A stretch of 64,000 nt of DNA from Thunnus maccoyii (GCF_910596095.1 NC_056540.1:17448501-17512500), one strand, 5' to 3'. Counted from the stretch's first letter, positions 24,537-37,039 are shown. Made by a program: numbers and translations. Notes: generated by a model from the letters alone, not told the origin.

Positions 24537-27500
24537 CAGATCATGGTCATTTTCATTTCTTGGAGACCTAACCCTAACCCTAATCTTAACCACTGACCCA
24601 CAAGTCAGCTTTTTCCCAATTGGGGACATGGCTTTTGACCCCATTTGGGAAAGCCATCCCCAATTAATTGGTCCTAAGTCTGAAATTTGTCCCTAAAAGC
24701 AGCTTACTTAAATCACTTTTGGGGTATTTACAAAGACTTACATTAATTTCCTGGAGACTAACCCTAACTAACCCTAACCCCAACAACCATAACAACTACT
24801 TGTCTAATTAACCCTTACCCTAACCTTAACCACTGACCCAAAAATCAGTGTTTTATGAATTGGGGACTTGGCTTTTGTCCCCAATTGCACAAACCATCCT
24901 CAATCAACTGGTATGTTGATTGGTAAGCCTGGTATGTGTCCCTGAAAGTGACTTAAGTTACACCCACACACACAGACACACACACACACAAGCTGTGCTC
25001 TCCATATGGAAGTACTGTAAGCAGAACACTAAATCTGCTTTTGGAGAGATTTGTTGACAGATGTTTTGTACAAGCTCAGCTGAACACTTAGCGTTGCACT
25101 TATAACCTCAACTTGTGAATTTAATGTTGTCATCATCATGTGAGAAGTCAAGTACAGCGAGAGCTCGAGCCGCCTAACATCCTGTTGACTGTGAACCTGA
25201 GATGACACAACCGACAGTAGATAGTCTGGGCCTCATGGTGCCTTTCGCTGAAGAGCCTCAGCTCACTTGTGGTACTCCTTCATTAACTGAGGGTTTAACA
25301 AAATGTGAAACATCTCTAATTCTTTGTGGAAAACACTTCAACAATGTGTATCTTGTATGTTTCTGGGAACTAAAAGTTGTTTTTACTTTGACACCCATGT
25401 ACTTGTTTACCCAGTGGATTTAAAACTTAAATTTCTCATTCGGAGGAGGATGTGAGCTTTCATTTTATTATGAAAACTACAGAATTATGATTCGCAGGAA
25501 AATCAGTCCTCTCTGTTGATTTTAAACAAGACTAGGTCAAAACCTTCTATGAGGCTGGACCGTATATGGTCAACATGTGTAATTGTGGCCAATTTGTTAC
25601 AGGGATAGTCAGTGGTAGTGTCTATAATGTGAATTCCTGGATATTAAATGTTCATCTGCAATTTTCTGTTGTGGTCCCAGTAATATTTGCTGTTAAAGTG
25701 TACTGAACTAGCATATCACATGACATGGTTAAGCAACGTTTAATAACTATTCTAATTACCTGTTAATTCCCCCTGCTCTTTCATCTGTTTCTGTGTATGT
25801 CTGTAAACAAAGTCTCATCTGTATGTTTACATAGGATTAGCATGCTAGGCTAACAGTCCATCAGCTGTGTAACTTTATATCTGTGCAGTGATGTCTTTCA
25901 GAACACACAAACACCGTAAATACACCTGTCACCTGCCCAATATGGTGCTGTTAAACTGGAAACACCGTGGCTACACCTTATTTTCATACATGGGCTACAC
26001 ACAGCAAGGCATGGCTGTGCTAATGATGCTAGCCATGCTAACTAGCTGATAGCTACTGTGCAGGTTGGTATCTCTTTGTAGCCATGGGTTGGTACTCCTC
26101 TCAGTGTTGGAGCCTCCGTGTGTGACGCTTCAGTAGGTAAATGTGTGTTTTTAAAACCTATTTTTGGAGTGAGCTGAGCTGGGGGCTCCTCTGTAAACGC
26201 CCTCTGAGGACATTTGTTCCAATGTCAATGTATAAAGAGAACTGGATACTGGAAGAGCGACAGGCTTTGAAGCCAATTTGATATAGTGGCCAAATCAACA
26301 TCATGAGATGGTATTGGGCCCAAAAAGACTTTTTCCCATATACTTACATTGTGAAAGAGACATCTGTAATTGAACAGAAAGTCTAGAGGAGTCACATGAT
26401 TGTATCGTGTTATCCCCATTTCAAGTTAGTTGGGGACGTCTCCAGTGAGCATGTTCCATGGGTGCATTGTCCACATAGAGCATATGCAGTATGTTTTCAA
26501 GAAGCGGCTTTTTTGGCTTCATGCGCCACTGAGCAACTTTCATAGAAATGAACGGGGACCCGCCTATGATGCTGATCCAGTTCTCTTTATACATCCATGT
26601 AAAAGACCCTCTAAGGAGTTGGCTGTTCAGTACATATTGTCTTAATGGTTTTAAGCCTGTTTTTCACCATTAAAAATTAGCGTTAGCATTATCACAGTTA
26701 ACCATAGACTGTAAATGCACCGTGCTAACCAAACTAGCAGTTAACGCTAATGTTGGGGTCAGTTCCACCGTCTTGTCCAAATATGGTCACTTCTGGCTTC
26801 TAGCCAATGGGAAACTCCAACACCGGAGTGGCTGACCAATGGTGTAACTTCATCCCTCAGTGAGTCAGTCAGTGACAGACATTCAGGGTTAGGCCAAATC
26901 AGGCGTTGTGGAGCACCACTGCAGGATTGAGTGGAGGTGTGTGGGGGGTCTGGGCGTGTTTGTGCTCTAGAAGGTAACTGTTGTGAGACAGTCTGAAAAT
27001 AACGTTTTATTGATCTGATTCACTGGCTTTCTCGCTACCACTGCTCCCTCCGTCTCCCTCCGTCTCCCTCCGTTAGAGGGCTGGTCCGTAGCTGGTCCAA
27101 CCAAAAAATATACCCATTGAATAATTTTCCTCACAATTCCACTACACATGGACACAGTTTATTCACAGAACATATGTTTTTCATCTTTTACTCTCACTTT
27201 TAAATCTTTCCTGAAGGTTTATGATCAGTGCACATAGTTATTTTAATTTTATATGGGCTTTTTTCTTTTTGTTTAGTCTATGTTTGTACAATATATTACT
27301 CATCCAGTCAGATGTTTAGTAAAGAAAAAGGCAAAAATCTACTCTAATCATTTAATGTAAGTGATGGCAAATAAACAGGAAATCAAGATTTTGATAATAT
27401 GATGGCATTAGTTTCTTTTCATTACACCATCTTCCTCTTTAATCTGAAATGGTAGGGATTAAAACCCTCTCTGTTTGTGTACTCTTAATTCTCCCTCTAA

Positions 27501-30500
27501 AACTACTGTAGATGAAGTCATTTGAATGCTGATGCAGAGAGAGAGGGGGCAGCAGAAAAGGAAAGAGGAGGAATGAGAGAGAGAGAGAGAGAGAGGGATT
27601 AAAAGCGATCCGTGTGAAGAGAAAAGAGACAACCCTGCTGCTGCAAAGAGACACGAGTGAGCTGCTTTCAGTGGAGAGTTTGTTTAGGTTGGGTTAGTTT
27701 GGTTTCGTGCTGCTTTGTTTGGTGACGTCACTTGACTTTGGATCATATAGAGATGGGTGGAGTCACTCAGGATTATCCAAGCATAGATTTAGAGCTTGTT
27801 TTAATCTCTGTATTATCAGTAGTGACAACTCATAACCGGTATGGAGTGAAGTTTTCATCAACTTCAGATCTTGAAACTGAGCTGGACCTCTGAGAATTTC
27901 AGAGAGGAGGAAAAAAGGAGGGGGCAAAAGAGAGAAGAGATAGAAATACACAGTTAGGGACAGAAAATAACATTCTGATAAAGAAACTAATAGAAGAAGG
28001 AGAGGAGAGAGGCAGAGTGAGCTTGCTTGTTGAGCAGGGGAGGTTGGGTGATGGGCAACTGCACCAAACCATCTACGAAAGACAAAATAAATAAGGTAAG
28101 AGCACTTCGTCTTATCTTTGTTAGACTTTGGCTTCCTGCAGCTTCAAGCTTTTGCTCTTTGCGTGTTCGTCGCAGGTGTCTGTGCTCAACTAAAACATCA
28201 TAGCAACTTTGATCAATTCAGTTTTGACCTTTGGGAGCAGTATATGTAACAAAATAATCGAAGCTCAAAGGTCCGCCCTTATTAGCTTTCAGAACTTAAT
28301 GGAATTAATTATTTAATCCCTGGGTGACAGTTTCAATAATTTTACATGTTTGTAAATCCAGAACAGCAAATAAAAGTGTGAAATTGTGGCACTGCTTGTG
28401 TGGAACCTCCTAATATGAAATGTTTCCTTTGATGGTAGTTGCATGAAAATTCACAAAATTATTCAAAACTTTGACACAAGGACACATTGTGTAACTTACT
28501 GTAATAGTGTTATTGACACAAATATGTCAGTAGAGTAGACATTCAGCAGAATTTACTCTGTATGTGTCAGCAGAAGAAGACTTGGGAAGGATGGATACAT
28601 AAGGAAAAAGTTGAGATCAAGATGTTTTGTTCACAGCAAGGATTATGGCTGATGTGATTGCCTTGAAATAATCTTATGCAATCCAGGCTTACAGCCATAT
28701 TCTATCTAATGTTTGCGTGATTAGAAAACCTTGTTCCTTGAAAGATATGATTATGTTTTATGTGTGAAGAAAGCCACACAGACATTGTTTGAATGAGTGG
28801 GATAACAGCCTGGTCTGCCTCTAAAGGAGGCAGAGGAGGGGTCTCTCGGGGGTAACGAAAGGGCAGTGGGCCGGCAGGGTCTGGAGCCGGAGGGAGAGGA
28901 GGATCAGGACGTGAAGGATAAGCCGTTCAAACATCCCCTCGGTGCGCTGGTGAAGAACTGCAACATGCTGCACAACATTGTGGGCCCGGCCTGCGTCTTC
29001 CTTAAACAGGGCTTTTCACAGACTCTCGTATGTAACACAGTAGACAAAGTTCACACTCGGTGTCCCCACACACCCCCCCGGTGCAACTTTTTCCCCTCAT
29101 GTCGATTCATTTTCCTCCCCTCATCGTGGCTGACCTTTGTGTTCTTCACTACACCAGCTGTGCCATCCCACCGCATCACTGGTACAGGTCAGGCGATCAA
29201 ATCTCCTGGTACTGCACGTGCTCAGAGCGGTCGATGGTTCAGTTCCATGGAAAATTATTGACTGACTCTGTGGAGCTTACTCTCAAATATGTTGCACAGG
29301 GTGATGTGGAGGTCAAGACTGAATCTCCAACTGGGCAAGTGGGAAACTGCCCTGCATGAGGTTCACTTCTGGGCTATTTGTTATTGTTGGATTCATTGCA
29401 AATTCAACTGGAAATACTCGAAACCCATATTTAAACTGATAAGGGCCTTTAGTTGGCTCATTTATTATGTCAGTTGATATTATGCTTACATGGTGAATAT
29501 TTCTAAATACATTTTTCTAGATTAAATATCTCCAGACTAACTGATACACAGCAAACTGTGGGTGGGGTTGTAGCGCAGCATGCTGCAGGCTGGTTTCTGG
29601 GGCTCTGGGCAAAATACAATGACACAGATCACTTTTGCAACAGCGTCCCCCACTGTAACTTTACAAAAATGACAAACTCTGCTTGTAGTTTTCTATCTGC
29701 CAAATAGACAAGATGATCTAAAATTAAAGGAGCATTGCAACACTTTAAGAGTGATTCAATTTTTTTTTATAATCTAAGAAAATGACATCTCTATTCAATG
29801 CAGTTTGTATCCACATATACAGGAGTTAATTCCAGTTATTTGGTCGGTGGATGTGTCCCATTTTAAAGTCCCGTGTTGACAGTTTAGATGATCACACTGT
29901 AATTAGCTTTGAACAGACTGAAGACATTGTGTATTTAGTTTGTTGTCATCAGCGCAGCCAAAGTAAATGAACTGATCTCAGAGGATTTGTCTGTTACTAT
30001 TCTCTCTCTTTAGAGCTCTTAGTTGGGAATGAGTAGGTTTGCGTGCGAGCCTGAGTGCTATGTTCCAGCTTGTATATGGATATACAGTATGTGTGCATTT
30101 ATGTGTGTCTGAACAGTGCACATGTGTCCTAGGGTCTCTGTGCCTGCTAAACCTCCCAAATCTCCTAATCTCCAGATGATCCCACAAATAATCTGGTCAC
30201 CCCTGTAATTTATGTTACATTGTCTGCTCCTATATATTATAAAGCTGTATACAATTTAATCCATATAGATTTAGATACAGTTTTTCATTATGAGATGCAC
30301 TGGGTTTGTATATCTAATACAGCTTACTGCACAATTAGAGGACATGGTCACTGAATCCCCATCACCTCTCTAGATTCGCAAATTATGTATTAATGTGACT
30401 ATAATACATGGGCTCTGTTTTTAAAACAATTTCAATGCCAAAAAACAGTTCATTAATCAAAAACGTTGGCCAAACATCTCTGAGAAAACCTCAGTAAAAT

Positions 30501-32455
30501 GTGGGTTTAAGTTATATTTTCCACTCATTATTCATTTCCTGTCATTTCTTACTGTCACTTGTTGTTTTGTGTTTGATTTTATTTTTTTCTTTGCTCTGTC
30601 AGCCCTCATAACATGACCAAAATGTGTGTGCTTGGTTGTCTAGGTGTTGCTGCAGTGATGTTTCTATGGATCCGACTGTGTTTATACTTGTGTAGTATAT
30701 GTCAAACAAGCTTTACTAAATGTTTCAGCAAATGTTTTGCGTGGCTGTGAGTGGTGTCTGAGAAAGAGATTTAGTATTCTAAGGAAAGAGAGACTAACAT
30801 GTGCCACTGGTTCATCCAACAGGACAGAGAACTGAGACCAGAGGAGCTTGACGGTGAGGTGATTTATCTGCTGCAGTGTGTTTCTGCTTTACATCGTCTT
30901 ACTCTGACAGCCAACTCACAAAATATTAACATGTATGTTTTCAGAGCTCCGTGAGGCCTTTGTGGAGTTTGATAAACACAAGGACGGCTACATAAGACAT
31001 AAAGACCTGGGGGAGTGTATGAGGACTATGGGATACATGCCCACGGAGATGGAGCTCATCGAACTGAGCCAGCAGATCTGTGAGTGGAACAGAAGGCTGC
31101 AGGACAATCAGAATAGAGAAGAACAGGACCAGGAAAGAAAAGAACAAAATAGAACAAAACAGATCAGCAAAGCCAAACAAACTAGTTGGTAGCAGGAACT
31201 TCTTGAACGTTATTAAAACTACATGGATGATTATTGTCACAGTGATATAAAATACAATCGCTACTGTTAATGCAATTGATCTATAATCACCTATTAATTC
31301 CGTGCAGATATGTAGAGATAAGAAGAAATGATTGATAATCCAACAGAGGGGATTAACGTCTAGCTCCATGGTGAATTGTGTGTGTGTGTTGTGTAGGTGG
31401 AGGTAAATTGGACTTTGAGGACTTTGTGGAGCTGATGGGACCCAAAATGCTGGCAGAGACAGCGGACATGATTGGAGTAAAAGAACTGCGGGATGCATTC
31501 AAAGAGGTCAGGCTATTCATATTGTTACTTAAAGCTGCACTAAACAATATTTTTTATATTACCAATGGATCAAATAACCATGTATAATGCAAAAGGAGGG
31601 TCGCTCATAGTGATGAACACAGTAACAGTTATCATCAACTCTGCAGTTCGACCTAAACACTACAGAGCCTTTTAGTCTTTCACTTCATTGTTTTGGCTCA
31701 TAAGCAGGCAGCAAGCAGCTGTTTTTCAGTGGAAAAGCACCAGATAGCAGGTTAGCGACTAGCTGGTTTTAACATACTGGAGCATTTAGCAGCTAAAGAG
31801 CCAGATATTTCCCTCAGGAGTAGGTGGAGACCAAAACAGCAGCAAAACGAGAGTTGCTCCGTATCTCCTGGATGTGTAAACAAGCAACTGGTAGCCAACA
31901 GGTTAACCATGTCAACTTTATGAGGTGATATGTCAGGGCTGTGTTTATGGCTTGTTTCCACTGGCTTTAAGTGGGCAAAAAAATCTGCATCTCAGATTTA
32001 AGCCCCTATATGAAGGATCAATGATGTGACTGTAGTAGACAGAAATGCAAACCCAAAATGTTCCAATGTATTCCTCTAAAAGCTGAATAATCTACCCGGA
32101 TAGATCACCAAATTCCACTCAGTGCATCATGTAACATGATCCTCAATGTCCCTCTTTCTCTCTTCGTGATCCAGTTTGACTCTAATGGTGACGGTCAGAT
32201 CAGTATAACTGAGCTGCGTGAGGCCATGAAGAAGCTGATGGGGGAACAAGTGACCAACAGAGAGATAAACGAGATCCTCCGAGATGTTGACCTCAACGGA
32301 GACGGTTTGGTGGACTTTGAGGGTGAGAGAGATTCTCTTTGCCTTTACAGGATCATTTAAGCGACCACATTCACCATCATTGTTTTACCTCTCACTCCTT
32401 TCTCTTTTTTTTCATTTTTTTTATTTCAGAGTTTGTGCGAATGATGTCACGCTGA
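17747..32455 (+). CDS. cabp2: calcium-binding protein of CaBP family, long isoform
   Basis: Exons 17747-17833, 18596-18871, 30823-30853, 30945-31079, 31397-31506, 32175-32322 and 32430-32455 join with matching phases, giving 270 aa. The first 121 residues are basic then acidic ([10 protein letters not shown]; a Glu/Lys-rich helix) and end P-I-V-D-S-V-F-G-Q, like the lead of CABP4. The 149-aa core is a calmodulin-like EF-hand module. EF1 is [10 protein letters not shown]2 is degenerate (C-G-G-K-L-D-F); EF3 D-S-N-G-D-G-Q-I and EF4 D-L-N-G-D-G-L-V are complete; the C-terminus is F-V-R-M-M-S-R. CaBPs replace calmodulin on Cav1 channels in photoreceptors and hair cells. The core looks nearest CABP2 and the N-terminus nearest CABP4, so the symbol is tentative. 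An in-frame ATG at 17801 is an alternative start. Confidence 0.8.
17853..17908 (+). repeat. (TA)28 microsatellite
   Basis: A perfect TA run of 56 bp beginning 20 bp downstream of the donor of CaBP long exon 1. Confidence 0.95.
20204..20440 (+). repeat. interspersed repeat (AAGTACTTAAGTA family)
   Basis: Starts GATGGTGGAAAGTAACTAAT, contains GGTACTTAAGTAAAAATACC and TACTCCACAACATTTTGAAA, and ends in the TTACTTGAG region. It is the opposite orientation of the copies at 9960 and 54835. It lies in the long intron between the two alternative CaBP first-exon pairs. Confidence 0.65.
24496..24990 (+). repeat. tandem pair of telomere-like CCCTAA units between CA microsatellites
   Basis: A (CA)n run (24496-24535) is followed by two diverged units, about 24536-24720 and 24721-24960. 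Each contains GGAGAC(C)TAACCCTAACC-type sequence, AACCTTAACCACTGACCCA, an AATTGGGGAC…GGCTTTTG segment, and a TGTCCCT(A/G)AAAG…ACTTAA end. A second CA run follows at 24962-24990. The shared order of segments shows an old tandem duplication. Confidence 0.75.
26228..26594. mobile_element. MITE with perfect 20-bp inverted termini
   Basis: ATGTATAAAGAGAACTGGAT at 26228-26247 is exactly the reverse complement of 26575-26594. The 367-bp element is non-coding and sits in the CaBP intron. Confidence 0.8.
27537..27660 (+). repeat. GA-rich tract upstream of the CaBP short-form exon
   Basis: Purine-rich sequence with an uninterrupted (GA)n at 27578-27595, about 450 bp upstream of the MGNC start codon. 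It mirrors the GA-rich tract before the long-form start, and may belong to the second promoter (inference). Confidence 0.5.
28051..32455 (+). CDS. cabp2: calcium-binding protein of CaBP family, short acylated isoform
   Basis: An alternative first exon 28051-28095 ([15 protein letters not shown]) and second exon 28878-29027 join in phase 0 to the shared exons from 30823, giving 214 aa. M-G-N-C fits N-myristoylation at Gly2 and palmitoylation at Cys4, the membrane anchor of CABP1/CABP2 short forms. The second exon carries [15 protein letters not shown], which corresponds to a CABP1/CABP2 segment (G-P-A-C-I-F-L), and ends Q-T-L before D-R-E-L-R-P-E-E. An acceptor at 28876-28877 (CCGGCAG|GGT) is the only in-frame choice; an earlier AG at 28865-28866 shifts the frame. 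The EF-hand core is described under the long isoform. The two forms should differ in membrane attachment; a separate promoter is inferred from the exon layout. Confidence 0.8.
31525..31985. repeat. interspersed repeat in a CaBP intron
   Basis: Between the EF2 and EF3 exons, a block starting AAAGCTGCACTAAACAATAT and containing GGAGCATTTAGCAGCTAAAG and CAGATATTTCCCTCAGGAGT resembles a fish interspersed repeat known to me by its phrases. Boundaries are approximate and the family is not assigned. Confidence 0.5.
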
Positions 32456-32796
32456 CCGGTCCAGCTGCCCTCATGTCAGATGGACAGACAGACATTATGC
32501 AACTGCTGGAAAAGGGAACATACTGCTCTTAACAACATGCATTTAGAGTTATATTTTTATATTAAATCTATGAAAAAGAGAAAAAAAATGCTTTGAATAG
32601 ATTCTATAACTTGACTTCACCTGTCTGAACTTGCAGTGCAACACACATAAAGAATTTAAGCAGCTATAAAACATATCAAAAGCTTCATAGACTACAATTA
32701 TGACTGTGTTTTTTAGATGTACTGTATTTTTATATATCAGTGTTTGTCCTTTGAGTGTAAAATCTTGTTTGTAAAAACTGTCAAATTCTTTTTTTA

Positions 32797-32802
32797 ATTA
32801 AA
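32797..32802 (+). terminator. polyadenylation signal ATTAAA (CaBP gene)
   Basis: ATTAAA lies 342 bp after the CaBP stop codon, in a T-rich context. It is a likely 3' end for both isoforms. Confidence 0.5.
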
Positions 32803-32809
32803 GAAATGT

Positions 32810-35120
32810 AGAAAAAATGCATGAATAGTCACATTATTCAAACTTGTGAGTGATGTGACAAACAGTCACATTGTCAAAAGAACAATCCATTAACAGCATA
32901 CATTGACTGTCACAGTGCCTTGTTGAATCGTCATTGTACAAAAGAGGAGCTTGGCAAGGATTCAACGAGAGCACGCACTGGCTGGGCTGTGATAAACATA
33001 GAGTGCAGGAAAATATTAGAGTGGCTTACTGTTCCTAAACAAGTCAGGAGGCATGCATAAACATCATATTGTGCTGATATAAACATAAACAAAAAGGTTT
33101 TATAGCTGAGTGTACGTTGAACCTTGCAATACAAAGTAGTTGGAATTACTTTCTATCAATAGTTAATTGTTATTATTATTATAAGATAATTTATAGATAA
33201 TTAATCTTGGGTGGATAATAACGTAAACATACTAATTCCTGTTAGAGTGATCAGATTCTGTTTTAACTTGAAGGCTGCTGGTCGTATTTTTTGCCCTCCA
33301 GGGTTGAAGGTTTATCTGATACATCTAAATCTTGTATTATTAGTGTTAAAGTATGTTTACAGGAAGAATAGAGGCACTCGATATAGGTCATAGTTGCTCT
33401 TTTTGGCAAACTGCTAAACTGCATCAACAATAAACATTCTCAAGATAGTTTATGTGGCTACATCATAGGTTGCATACATGTCCTACATATATAATGCAAA
33501 CTTGAGCCTCTGAATGATTAGACTTCTGACTTTGAATCAGTTCTTTGAGCAATTTATGAGCAACAACACTGAGAAAGAGTAAACAGAACAATAAATTCAA
33601 CCATGGAAAACCGGCCGGAGTTGGCTTAAAAAAGTTTCTGCTGTAACTTGAACTTTAGGTTGATCTCATCCCTTTTTGCAGTCAAAACTAATGTCAATGT
33701 GTTTTTTTAAATTTATTTATTGTTAATAAGTTTTTATTATTAAATTGGGGAAATATCAGAGATGTTTTTTATCTAAACACAGCCAGTTGGAGGGGCGTGT
33801 TGGTGTCTGTGATTGACAGCAGCTGACAGGATAGCAAACGAGACAAAGTAAACAAACCTGACTGTCAAGTCCTGCCACAAGTCAGGGGCAGACAGTGTGT
33901 TGTTAAAAGTGGTGCTGAAGAGCAAGAACCACACCTGCATCTAACTGGACAAGTGACATTTGCAGGTATGTTAACATGCTGCAGCTGAGCAGGTATTTAG
34001 CTATATGTATCCTGCTAACTGATGTTACAAGTGAACTTTCCACCTATGAATGTTTGTTTGGTCGCTGAAGTGCGGGACAAGATGTTTGTTTATGCTTGTA
34101 AGTTAGATAAGAAGGAGACTTCAGCAGGAAAGCTCATGTGTCATGTGTGTAACAGGCTGCTGTCTGACCATCCAACCAATCAATAACAACACAGGAAACC
34201 AAAAATATAAAACCTCATTTTCTCCCTTTAAATTTCTGATTTTAGGAAATGTGATGTACGGAGGAGGAAAAAAAATCAGTTGGACCTCAAATTATTTTAC
34301 GAAAATAAATATTTTAATTGGCACAATTTTTTAATTGAAATTATTTTTAAGTATCTATTTACAATATTCTTATTAAAGACAATTCATTCAACATTAAAAA
34401 CAATTCATGAATAGCATGACAAAATTTTACTTGTTTCCCAATAATATAAATCAATTAATTAATTTCTTTTCAATTCATTTAATTCTATCTACGTATCTCT
34501 ATACATGAGGTTCTTTGGCCCTGTTTTACTGTATTAGGCCATTATATTGTTATTTGAAGTGAATGAGCTGATGTTTCATTTTAAATTCAAAATAGAAAAA
34601 AGGAAAATGGGAAAAAAAAAGAATTTAGCAGATATTTAGATGTGTCCTGTTGCTATGTTGTAAAACCTGTTATTGGATCCAGTGGGCTCCATGCTGTCAA
34701 ATGATTAGCATCACAGTTCTGAAACTGCCCTGCTGGTCAACTTGCCCTTTTGTCTACACTGTATTGTTTTTTTTTACAAAGCAGCTTTATGATTCAGAGG
34801 TTTTTTGAAGCTGACTGTGCAGCTTTAAACAAACCACATTCAGCATCTTTACAAAGAAACTGTGAACACAAATACCACACAAATGACATGCTGTTCACAA
34901 TACTTCCTGAAAAGTTTGAAGTCAAGCATGAAATTATATTTTGTGTCCAGCTAACATCCAAAATAGTGAGCTTCAGAAAGGCAGCGTTGATATTTGTTAA
35001 TATTTTGTGTCTATTTTTCATGTATCTATTTCTTCTTTTTACTGTTTGGTTCATTAATATTTTAACTCTGGTGTTTTTTCCATTAATAAGTAACAACAAC
35101 AACATCTTTGAAATCAAGAT
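32810..35120. other. intergenic, no gene recognised
   Basis: AT-rich sequence. A 192-codon open frame on plus (34750-35328) is T/A-driven, has no family motif and runs into the crystallin 3' UTR on the other strand, so it is not called. Confidence 0.5.
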
Positions 35121-35127
35121 TTTCCTT

Positions 35128-35133
35128 TTTATT
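35128..35133 (-). terminator. polyadenylation signal AATAAA (beta-B1-like crystallin)
   Basis: TTTATT on plus, 464 bp beyond the stop codon on minus; the intervening sequence would be the 3' UTR. Confidence 0.55.
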
Positions 35134-35596
35134 GAAAACTTGGCCAGGATTCTGTACAGCAGAGAGGGTGTGCAATGCACAGGGGCAAGAAGACGGGGGT
35201 CAGGGGGTTCTGGGGACTCAGTTTCCCATGGTGCATTATACCCTGAGCCGAGAATCGTGTGTAAAACAGCGAGAGGTGTCTTGTTTCCTCTTTGGTGTCT
35301 CAGAGGATTGTGGAGGGGAATGAAGTGAGGGACTAAAAAAAGGGAGAAAAGGGGGGAAAGCGAAGCTCAGCCCATAGGGGAGAAAGAGAAAAATAGAGAC
35401 AGAGAGGAATGGAGGGTGGTCCAGCTGGTCCTTCCACTGAGGTGTTGTCTCCGATTTCAGGGGCACATCTAGATCCTCACCCTTCCCCTCACTGTGTTAG
35501 ATCATACACCGCTTAAGGTACATCTCTCCCCCTTTCCCTCTTCCTCCGCCCCTCTCCCTCACTTCCGCTCTTTCTCTTTCTCTCCTTCCCTGAGCC

Positions 35597-36668
35597 TCAC
35601 TTGCTGGCCATGGTGTAGCAGCCCTGTTGGTGCCACTGCATGTCACGGATACGCCTCACAGACTGGAACTGAGGATTGCGGGCACCGTACTCGTTGAAGT
35701 GCCTGAAGTCACCCTTCTCCAGCAGGTACTGGCTGCCACGGTATCCGGGGAACTGGTATCCCACCCAGCTGGAAAAAAAAGAGGAAACATGTCAGTAGTG
35801 AATTGAGTTTTATGTCGTTTGTAGCTTCCACCTTTGCATGCTCAGAGGTAAAAGACACTCACGTTCCACAGCTGACAGTGATGCTGCCAACTCTGTCGGT
35901 AAAACCGTAGGAGAACAGGCTAGGAACGTCATCGTCCATGATCTCCATCTTGCGGCCCTTGAACTCTCCGACCTCGTACAGGCAGATCTTGTGCTTCTCG
36001 GGGTCCTGTGAGAGGGAAAAGTTGGTTTAGATAAGAGTTTAAAGCAAAAGAGAAAGGGAAACTCGTGAGAGAGAAGTGATAGATGTTTTTACCATTTTGA
36101 CGGGCCTGAAGGACAGCAGGTAGTCGTTCTTCTGACAGTTGCTCCAGGAGTCCCAGCGAGGGTACTCTCCCTTCTCCAGGATGTACATCTCACCGCAGAA
36201 GTTCATCTGCTCATAGGCCACGAAGCTGCAGATGAGAAAGCATTATGAAGCATCCGTGCAAAGACACCAGGGTGAAATGTGAAAATGCTCTGTTTTTTCG
36301 GGAGGGGAGAGACTTACGGTCCACACTCAACGCGCAGAGAACGCACGCGGTCCATGCCCAACTCACACACATTCATGCACTCGTTGCTGATCTCGATCAT
36401 GCGACCCTGGAAGTTCTCCTGGTCATACACGTACATCTGCAGGGGACAAATGCACACAGATGAGTCAGTATGACAACAGTAAGGATCTGTGATATTGTAA
36501 AACTAAATATATCTCAGCGATAGGAACCAGTATTATCTCTATCTGAAGCAGCAGTTTCATGTGAGAGCCACCCACCTTGTAGGACATCATTCCGGTCTCA
36601 GACTTCTTGCTCTGAGCGGCCTTGCCGTCAGTCTGGGAAGAGGTCTTGGACTTATCTCCACTGGACAT
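35597..36668 (-). CDS. crybb1l: beta-B1-like lens crystallin
   Basis: Five coding exons on minus: 36668-36576, 36436-36318, 36225-36093, 36005-35863 and 35768-35597. This gives 219 aa with one Greek-key motif per exon after the N-terminal arm, the standard beta-crystallin layout. The arm is Ser/Lys/Gly-rich (S-S-G-D-K-S-K). Motifs read [35 protein letters not shown] and [11 protein letters not shown]; the two-domain linker begins D-P-E-K-H-K. The tail [14 protein letters not shown] exceeds that of acidic beta-crystallins, as expected of basic B types. It is a structural lens protein giving transparency and refraction. Zebrafish names such as crybb1l1 exist for similar proteins; which paralogue this is was not settled. 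It is head to head with the beta-A1-like gene. Confidence 0.92.
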
Positions 36669-36919
36669 GATTACTGGGTGGAAAAAGAGTCAGAAAACAC
36701 TGTGAGAGGGGAAAGATCATGTGACAAATCTAACCTGCTGTATTAACCAATGTGAGGGTGTTTAGAAAATGAAAAAAATGAAGGAAAGTTTAACGATGTA
36801 GAAATATAAAAAAAAAGTATATAGAGTAATCTGCATCTTTCAGTCTCATCTATGGCTTTTCCTCTTGTTTTCTACACACACCTGAGGGCACACAGTATGT
36901 GTGTGTGTGCGTACCTTAC

Positions 36920-36995
36920 CTGTCTGTGTGTACGATGCCTACGCCGAGCCTCACTCAAAGTGTGTGTGGCTCGGAGTGCGCCCGTCCCTTTTATA
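36920..36995 (-). promoter_or_regulatory. beta-B1-like crystallin TATA box and non-coding first exon
   Basis: On minus, TATAAAAG lies at 36989-36995 and a strong donor (CAG|GTAAGG) ends an exon at 36920. Transcription would start near 36963 and give a first exon of about 45 nt. The coding exon has its acceptor (CACCCAG|TAATCATG) four bases before the ATG. Confidence 0.75.
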
Positions 36996-37039
36996 CGCTG
37001 GCGCCCACAGGAGAGGGATTATGGAGAGAGAAACAAACC

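Noticed and set aside
24540-24850. CCCTAA runs as a sign of a chromosome fusion or telomere
   Set aside because: The runs are short, diverged and part of a repeated unit, so a mobile or tandem repeat explains them better.
28866-28880. GTG at 28866 or an AG at 28865 as start of a separate CaBP exon or protein
   Set aside because: Only the acceptor ending at 28877 keeps the frame from the MGNC exon, and vertebrate genes rarely start at GTG.
34750-35328. 192-codon open frame on plus
   Set aside because: Its composition follows the local A/T bias, it has no domain or motif, and its right part overlaps the crystallin 3' UTR on the other strand.
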